Origin: JAUSEW01 sp964414015
GTDB taxonomy: Bacteria > Patescibacteriota > Microgenomatia > Levybacterales > UBA12049
Reading direction: 5' to 3'
Assembly: GCA_964414015.1 (NCBI GenBank)
Contig: CAYPUE010000011.1
Span: forward strand, 1 to 24,805
Length of the DNA stretch: 24,805 bases
A program made the translations under genes and the position numbers. This document shows positions 20,890-24,805 of the stretch, one piece after another; within the stretch, counting starts at the first letter, position 1, and each line of letters opens with the position of its first letter. The notes beneath the pieces were generated by a model, which did not search any database, was not told the origin of the DNA, and saw nothing but the letters and a program-made list of their open reading frames with translations.

Positions 20890-21220
20890 TTTTTTCCTCC
20901 AATACTATTTTTATATTGCTTGTTCTCTTTTTATAAGGATGCGTTCTTCCGCGCGTTGAAGGCTTAAATCTTTTAAGAAATGAGCCTCCGGATACCTCTA
21001 TGCTTTTTATAAAAAGGTTCTCCTGATTTTGCCTTTTCAAGTTTTTAGCGTTTGCCAAAGCACTTTTAAGAGTTTTATAAATAACTCTTGTTCCGCGTTT
21101 ATTAATTGTCGAAAGCGTGTTCAATGCTTGATCCAACGACATCTTGCGTATTGCATCCACAATTAATCTAATTTTTCTGGGCGCTATTCCTACTGATTGA
21201 CTTCTTGCTGTAATCTCCAT
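20873..21220 (-). CDS. rplV: 50S ribosomal protein L22
   Basis: 115 aa. RSQSVGIAPRKIRLIVDAIR, ALANAKNLKRQNQENLFIKS and FKPSTRGRTHPYKKRTSNI form the L22 body and exit-tunnel loop. Heptad array 3 fills the gap to rpsS; no Shine-Dalgarno is obvious. Confidence 0.95.
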   Translation of the reverse strand: MEITARSQSVGIAPRKIRLIVDAIRKMSLDQALNTLSTINKRGTRVIYKTLKSALANAKNLKRQNQENLFIKSIEVSGGSFLKRFKPSTRGRTHPYKKRTSNIKIVLEEKNGTKS

Positions 21221-21227
21221 ATTTATC

Positions 21228-21299
21228 TAGCGTTTAGTTCGCTAGCGTTCAGCGTTTAGTTCGTTTCAAACTAACCGCTAGACGCTAATTAACTAATTA
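21228..21299. repeat. Heptad hairpin array 3 between rpsS and rplV
   Basis: Plus strand words TAGCGTT, TAGTTCG, CTAGCGT, TCAGCGT, TTAGTTC, then complementary ACTAACC, GCTAGAC, GCTAATT, AACTAAT, at about 7-nt spacing with one slip. Best arm pair: AGCGTTTAGTT (21251-21261) against AACTAACCGCT (21269-21279), 10 of 11 pairs, loop of 7. It runs from just after the rpsS stop almost to rplV. Confidence 0.75.
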
Positions 21300-21584
21300 C
21301 TACGTTTTAGAGATTTCTCTTGCGACTACTCTTCCATGACTTCTAAATGTTCTGGTCGGAGCAAGTTCTCCAAGCCTGTGTCCAACCATAGATTCCGTTA
21401 CGAAGACATTAACAAACATTCGCCCATTATGAATTGCAAACGTATGTCCGACAAATTCCGGTGGAATTTGGCTGGCTCTTGCCCATGTCTTAATAGCCAC
21501 CTTATCTCCTGATTGTTTTTGTTTAAGAATCTTTTTGAGTAATTTTTGATCCACATATGGACCTTTTTTTGATGATCTTGACAT
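21300..21584 (-). CDS. rpsS: 30S ribosomal protein S19
   Basis: 94 aa. SRSSKKGPYVDQKLLKKI, then IHNGRMFVNVFVTESMVGHRL and FAPTRTFRSHG-type end (LAPTRTFRSHG). AGGAGG about 10 nt before the ATG, within the rplB end. Binds S13 in the head of the 30S. Confidence 0.96.
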   Translation of the reverse strand: MSRSSKKGPYVDQKLLKKILKQKQSGDKVAIKTWARASQIPPEFVGHTFAIHNGRMFVNVFVTESMVGHRLGELAPTRTFRSHGRVVAREISKT

Positions 21585-21585
21585 T

Positions 21586-22326
21586 TTATTTTTTCCTCCT
21601 TTGTATTATATGTTTATTTGAATATTTTTTCTTTTTCCTGGTTTTGCCAACTGCTTTCCTTCCAGCATATGTTTTTGGCGTAGGCATACCTATGCCGCTT
21701 CTGCCTCCTCCGCCTCCGTGCGGATGAGACCTTGGATCTTGAGCTACTCCTCTAACCGTAGGTCTGATTCCTCTATGAATACTTGCTCCTGCTTTACCCA
21801 AATTCCTATCTTTAAAAGTAATATTTCCCAAAGTGCCTATTGTTGCAAAACATTTGCCAAGTACGCTTCTTATTTCTCCTGATGGAAGTTTTAGATGAAT
21901 ATATTTTCCTTCTTTTACTTGTACAGCTGCTCCTGTTCCTGCTCCTCTTGCCATTTGTCCGCCTTTCCCGGGTATCAATTCTATGTTGTGGACAATTGTC
22001 CCAACAGGTATTGAATCCAAAGAAAGCGCATTGCCAACTTTGATATCAACGTCTTTACCTGATTTGACAACATCGTTAATATTTAATCCTTCCGGTCTTA
22101 GAATATAACGTTTTTCTCCATCGGCGTATTGGACTAAAGCGATATCGCAGTTTCTGTTTGGGTCGTACTCTATAGAAACTACTTTTCCTGCAATTCCTGT
22201 TTTATCTCTTTTAAAATCAATCACACGCAAAAATCTTTTCTGCTCTCCTCCCTGATGGCGGACAGATACGCTTCCTGATACATCTCTGCCTGAATGCTTC
22301 TTTCTGATAATTTTTAATTTATTCAT
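21586..22326 (-). CDS. rplB: 50S ribosomal protein L2, lacking the usual N-terminal extension
   Basis: 246 aa from ATG 22326 (MNKLKIIRKKHSGRD), about 27 shorter than E. coli L2 (273). The lost part is the N-terminal arm with PTSPGRR; the sequence begins just before the OB-fold (SVSVRHQGGEQKRFLRVIDF). The functional C-terminal loop is kept: GIRPTVRGVAQDPRSHPHGG, with the conserved His of the peptidyl transferase region. rplW ends 4 nt upstream, so no coding space exists for the missing arm. Confidence 0.95.
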   Translation of the reverse strand: MNKLKIIRKKHSGRDVSGSVSVRHQGGEQKRFLRVIDFKRDKTGIAGKVVSIEYDPNRNCDIALVQYADGEKRYILRPEGLNINDVVKSGKDVDIKVGNALSLDSIPVGTIVHNIELIPGKGGQMARGAGTGAAVQVKEGKYIHLKLPSGEIRSVLGKCFATIGTLGNITFKDRNLGKAGASIHRGIRPTVRGVAQDPRSHPHGGGGGRSGIGMPTPKTYAGRKAVGKTRKKKKYSNKHIIQRRKK

Positions 22327-22330
22327 AGAT

Positions 22331-22624
22331 TTAAGCTGCCACTTCAAAAATGTCGATTTTTTGTCCCTTTTTTAAAGTAACGATTGCTTTTTTAAAACTA
22401 CTTTGCGCCACTTCCATTCTTCTTGCGCCAACCCTGCTTGTTCTGCCTTTAACAATACTGGTTTTTACTTTTAAAACATTTACCTTAAACTGTCTTTCAA
22501 TCGCTCTTTTAATTTCCCTCTTCGTTGCGGTCTTGGCAACCTTGAATGTGAATTTGCCGTCTTGGATTCCTTTGGTTGATTTTTCGCTTATAATAGGCGC
22601 TATGATAACATTTAAATTTAACAT
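22331..22624 (-). CDS. rplW: 50S ribosomal protein L23
   Basis: 97 aa. IIAPIISEKSTKGIQDGKFTF, ATKREIKRAIERQFKVNVLKV and a C-terminal KKAIVTLKKGQKIDIFE match L23, the exit-site docking protein. One nt after rplD. Confidence 0.94.
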   Translation of the reverse strand: MLNLNVIIAPIISEKSTKGIQDGKFTFKVAKTATKREIKRAIERQFKVNVLKVKTSIVKGRTSRVGARRMEVAQSSFKKAIVTLKKGQKIDIFEVAA

Positions 22625-22625
22625 G

Positions 22626-23393
22626 TTATGCTTTCTCCTTTAGAAAATTATTCGTAATAACATCCAAAGATTCATCCATCAACAAAATCAGATTGTTATC
22701 CAACACTTGATATGTATTAATGATATTGGCCGGCAAAATATTCATGCCTTTGATATTTCTTGCCGCTCGATAAACATTTTCAAAATCTTTTCCTGTTGGC
22801 GTTACTAAAAGTATTTTCTGATTTTCCTTCTCTACTTTTAAATTCTTAAGCACCTCTATTATTAATTTTGTTTTAGGTTCCAATTTTTCTAAACCCTTTA
22901 TGCCTTTAATTTCATTAGATTTTTGTTTCAAAGATAAAGCCGAAAATAATGCCGCTTTCCTCATCTTTTTAGAAAGAGAAAGTGAAAAATCTCTCGGTCT
23001 TGGCCCCCAGGCAATTCCTCCATGAACGAAAATAGGAGCTTTTTTGGAACCATGTCTTGCTCTTCCTGTGCCTTTTTGCTGCCAGGCTTTTTTAGTTGTA
23101 CCGTGAACAGCGCTTCGTGTCTTTGTTCTTGCAGAGCCTTCTCTTTGATTTGCCAGATAAACTCTTACCGCTTGAGCAATAAGTTTATTGTTGACTTCTG
23201 CTCCAAATATCTCTTTTGGCAGTAAAATTGCTTCGGATAATTTTCCTTTTGTGTCAAAAACTTCCAAAGATAAAGCGTTCTTTGGTTTTTTAACGACAAT
23301 TTTCTTAGCAACAACTTTCTTATCAACTGGAACTCTAGTCTTTGTTGATGCAATCTTTTTTTTAACAATGATTTTTGATTTCTTAACTGGCAT
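22626..23393 (-). CDS. rplD: 50S ribosomal protein L4 with a basic N-terminal extension
   Basis: 255 aa. The first 40 or so residues are a Lys/Val-rich extension. L4 core then: AVRVYLANQREGSARTKTRS, KKAWQQKGTGRARHGSKKAP and GGIAWGPRPRDFS, the tunnel loop. L4 also regulates the S10 operon in E. coli, which matters for the leader upstream of rplC. Overlaps rplC by 11 nt. Confidence 0.95.
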   Translation of the reverse strand: MPVKKSKIIVKKKIASTKTRVPVDKKVVAKKIVVKKPKNALSLEVFDTKGKLSEAILLPKEIFGAEVNNKLIAQAVRVYLANQREGSARTKTRSAVHGTTKKAWQQKGTGRARHGSKKAPIFVHGGIAWGPRPRDFSLSLSKKMRKAALFSALSLKQKSNEIKGIKGLEKLEPKTKLIIEVLKNLKVEKENQKILLVTPTGKDFENVYRAARNIKGMNILPANIINTYQVLDNNLILLMDESLDVITNNFLKEKA

Positions 23394-24105
23394 TTTCTAT
23401 CTCCTTCTGTGTTTCAGCTGTCTTCTGTGTCTCTGTGGTTGCAATCTTCTCTTCCTCTCTATACAGAGGAATAAACTTTTTGTTTTCTCCGACTTTTTCT
23501 ATTTTCAAAAGACTATTGACACTACCTGGAACTAAACCTTTGACGTACAAAAAAATATCGTCAACTGCGACGATTTCCAGATTTTTTATTGTAACTTTTT
23601 CCGACCCCATATGACCTGCCATTCTTTTCCCTTTATAAACTCTTCCCGGTGTTGTGGTTTGTCCGATTGATCCGGGAGCTCTTTCTCTGTCTGATTGTCC
23701 ATGGGTTCTTGGTCCGCCTTTAAAATGGTGCCTTTTTACAACTCCGGCGAAACCTTTACCTTTGGATATACCGATTGCATCCACAATGTCTCCAGGCTTA
23801 AATACATCTTGTGGCTTGATAACATCTCCTAATTTGGGCAGATTTTCTCCATCCGTAATCTTTATCTCGCGTAAAAACTTAGGAATAGATGTTAAACTTG
23901 CTTTTTTTGCAAATCCAATGAATGATTTATTTGCTCTTTTTCTTTCTCCAACACCTATCTGCAAAGCATCGTATAAGTTTTTATCTTTTGTCTTTATTCC
24001 GGCCACAACATTGCCGTCCACCTTTATTTGAGTAACAGGAATGCGCGTTCCGTTCTGCAGGAACATTTGCGCTTGTTTTATTTTCGTACCGTATATTGCA
24101 TTCAT
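23383..24105 (-). CDS. rplC: 50S ribosomal protein L3 with a Thr/Glu/Gln/Lys repeat tail
   Basis: 240 aa from ATG 24105 (MNAIYGTKIKQAQMF); the TTG at 24120 would add a poorly matching start. L3 core: GKGFAGVVKRHHFKGGPRTH, then RAPGSIGQTTTPGRVYKGKR and GHMG. First gene of the superoperon in this genome; rpsJ is not beside it. The last 20 residues contain TTE, TQK, TAE, TQK triplets from a 9-nt repeat. No Shine-Dalgarno is visible at usual distance. Confidence 0.94.
   Translation of the reverse strand: MNAIYGTKIKQAQMFLQNGTRIPVTQIKVDGNVVAGIKTKDKNLYDALQIGVGERKRANKSFIGFAKKASLTSIPKFLREIKITDGENLPKLGDVIKPQDVFKPGDIVDAIGISKGKGFAGVVKRHHFKGGPRTHGQSDRERAPGSIGQTTTPGRVYKGKRMAGHMGSEKVTIKNLEIVAVDDIFLYVKGLVPGSVNSLLKIEKVGENKKFIPLYREEEKIATTETQKTAETQKEIENAS
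23404..23439 (-). repeat. 9-nt repeat in the 3' end of rplC
   Basis: Minus strand: ACCACAGAG, ACACAGAAG, ACAGCTGAA, ACACAGAAG. Four in-phase units, two identical, coding a three-residue repeat in the L3 tail. The period differs from the heptad arrays. Confidence 0.7.
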
Positions 24106-24215
24106 AATCTGTAAAACCAAAAAAGCGACTGCACACAGTCGCTTCAGGGAAAAAATCCCAAAAACTATCGCTTATGCAGCCTTATTTACCTCCAATCGGT
24201 TAAACATGCCTTTCA
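24106..24215 (-). promoter_or_regulatory. Structured leader RNA of the ribosomal superoperon
   Basis: About 110 nt between predicted start and rplC. Elements on the minus strand: TTACCT which can pair with AGGTAA further on; GGAGGT (24193-24188) not followed by a start codon; GCTGCA (24180-24175) and AAGCGA (24173-24168), which can pair with parts of the terminator 3' arm; a GGGA-TTTTT-TCCC hairpin; and the terminator-like stem. The upstream AAGCGA repeats the terminator 5' arm, giving a possible antiterminator. Confidence 0.6.
24121..24144 (-). terminator. Terminator-like hairpin in the rplC leader (candidate attenuator)
   Basis: Minus-strand stem AAGCGACTG (24144-24136), loop TGTG, CAGTCGCTT (24131-24123), then further T: 9 perfect pairs with six T in a row at the end. 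It ends 16 nt before the rplC ATG. No minus-strand gene lies upstream that it could terminate, only the leader from the promoter at 24222-24250. Confidence 0.75.
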
Positions 24216-24221
24216 AAGGTA

Positions 24222-24250
24222 ATTATATACAGATAAGGCTTGAAATGCAA
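24222..24250 (-). promoter_or_regulatory. Promoter of the ribosomal protein superoperon
   Basis: Minus strand TTGCAT (24250-24245), 17-nt spacer, TATAAT (24227-24222). Six of six at the -10, four of six at the -35. Points to rplC through the leader. The divergent promoter at 24265-24273 lies 15 nt beyond its -35. Confidence 0.75.
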
Positions 24251-24264
24251 TAGATTATCTCCTA

Positions 24265-24273
24265 TGGTATACT
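24265..24273 (+). promoter_or_regulatory. Extended -10 promoter for the JAMM-like gene
   Basis: TGGTATACT, the extended -10 form with 5 of 6 in the hexamer. Its end lies 8 nt before the ATG at 24282, so the mRNA would have no more than a few bases of leader. Confidence 0.5.
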
Positions 24274-24281
24274 TACGAAAA

Positions 24282-24805
24282 ATGAAAGGAGAAAGAGCAG
24301 AAGCATTTTCAATGCTAGCAAAAGAGGTTAAAGTAGTTTCCCCAGAAACTATCAAGAATCAACCAGATATTATCTTACCTGGACAAATATTGGTTCTCAA
24401 TAAGACTCTTCTTGGACCAAAAGATATAGTCTATTTAATTGAACCTACTCTAAGAAAACAGTTTGAAATATCTTTAGACTATGACGATTTTTCACACCGA
24501 TTTTATTACTTTATCGGTGACGAGCATCACGTTATAATTACCCCATCTCAGACCGTAGTAGCGTCACATATACGTCCTACCGTAAAATTTAACCTACATA
24601 CGCATCCTATATGGTCATTACCGTTAGCCAGTCCTGGAGATATTGATGAATATTTATTCAGTGCTCCTTTATGTAGATTCTTTATTGGAAAATATGGAGT
24701 CAATGAGGATGATGGATATGATGGCTTACTATTCCAAGAATTTAATAGCCATGGAGAGAATATAAACGGGAAAGTTAATGCTGAAATAGTATCGAAAACC
24801 ATAGC
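24282..24805 (+). CDS. Unknown protein with a JAMM-like metal-binding motif, partial
   Basis: The 3' end is outside the window; 174 residues are visible from ATG 24282 (MKGERAEAFSMLAKEV). Residues 104-120 read NLHTHPIWSLPLASPGD, that is HxHP-x7-SxxD, the zinc motif of JAMM/MPN+ metallopeptidases (His106, His108, Asp120). A Glu (Glu81, GDEHH) lies about 25 residues upstream where a catalytic acid could be. No membrane segment or signal peptide. JAMM proteins remove ubiquitin-like tails or process small molecules, but similarity outside the motif is not recognised and the function is open. Divergent from the ribosomal operon with about 176 nt between starts. Confidence 0.6.
   Translation, partial: MKGERAEAFSMLAKEVKVVSPETIKNQPDIILPGQILVLNKTLLGPKDIVYLIEPTLRKQFEISLDYDDFSHRFYYFIGDEHHVIITPSQTVVASHIRPTVKFNLHTHPIWSLPLASPGDIDEYLFSAPLCRFFIGKYGVNEDDGYDGLLFQEFNSHGENINGKVNAEIVSKTI

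Noticed and set aside
24168..24193. Leader peptide after the GGAGGT in the rplC leader
   Set aside because: No ATG, GTG or TTG at suitable distance; only an ATA frame of six codons, too weak to claim.
24548..24802. Minus-strand frame of 84 aa opposite the JAMM-like gene
   Set aside because: The + strand frame has a promoter, an ATG and a metal-site motif; the minus frame has none of these.

Overview
The window looks like part of an AT-rich genome of the Candidate Phyla Radiation (Patescibacteria), most likely a Microgenomates-type lineage. Evidence: compact operons joined by ATGA and TAATG overlaps, an spc cluster with no rpmD (L30) between rpsE and rplO, a ribosomal protein L2 without the usual N-terminal extension, and small accessory genes of unknown kind. 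The lineage call is an inference from gene content. The 100-N run at 19223-19322 marks a scaffold join, so this is probably a metagenome-derived assembly.

Left part (1-6770): a cell-envelope and isoprenoid neighbourhood. It holds the 3' end of undecaprenyl diphosphate synthase (+), a fused degenerate-Nudix/IspH protein, an isopentenyl phosphate kinase (IPK), a cupin protein, a zinc-phospholipase-C-like protein and a family 2 glycosyltransferase (all -). Divergent from these is a + strand operon of an ECF sigma factor, two small membrane proteins and type 1 IPP isomerase (idi). Together they cover making, rephosphorylating and isomerising C5 units, polyprenyl condensation and probably lipid-linked sugar transfer. 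Two intergenic regions beside this cluster share a 30-nt bipartite motif that could be the promoter of the resident ECF sigma factor. The IPK promoter carries a perfect 20-bp palindrome over its -10 box.

Middle and right (6760-24105, all -): the fused S10-spc-alpha ribosomal superoperon, read from right to left: rplC, rplD, rplW, rplB, rpsS, rplV, rpsC, rplP, rpmC, rpsQ, rplN, rplX, rplE, rpsN, rpsH, rplF, rplR, rpsE, rplO, secY, adk, an adk-like P-loop kinase, a 70-aa unknown, cmk, map, infA, rpmJ, rpsM, rpsK, rpsD, rpoA, rplQ, rplM, rpsI. rpsJ is not next to rplC. The operon starts with a good promoter and a roughly 110-nt leader that ends in a terminator-like hairpin next to rplC, which looks like an attenuator. 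A second promoter precedes infA.

Four intergenic gaps in the superoperon (beside rplQ, infA, adk and rplV) are filled by arrays of degenerate 7-nt words whose second half is the reverse complement of the first. The word differs at each site. A fifth short heptad tract lies in frame inside map. At the far right a divergent gene, cut by the window end, encodes an unknown protein with a JAMM-like HxHP...SxxD motif. No tRNA, rRNA, CRISPR array or insertion sequence was seen, and no stretch longer than about 160 bases lacks a gene.
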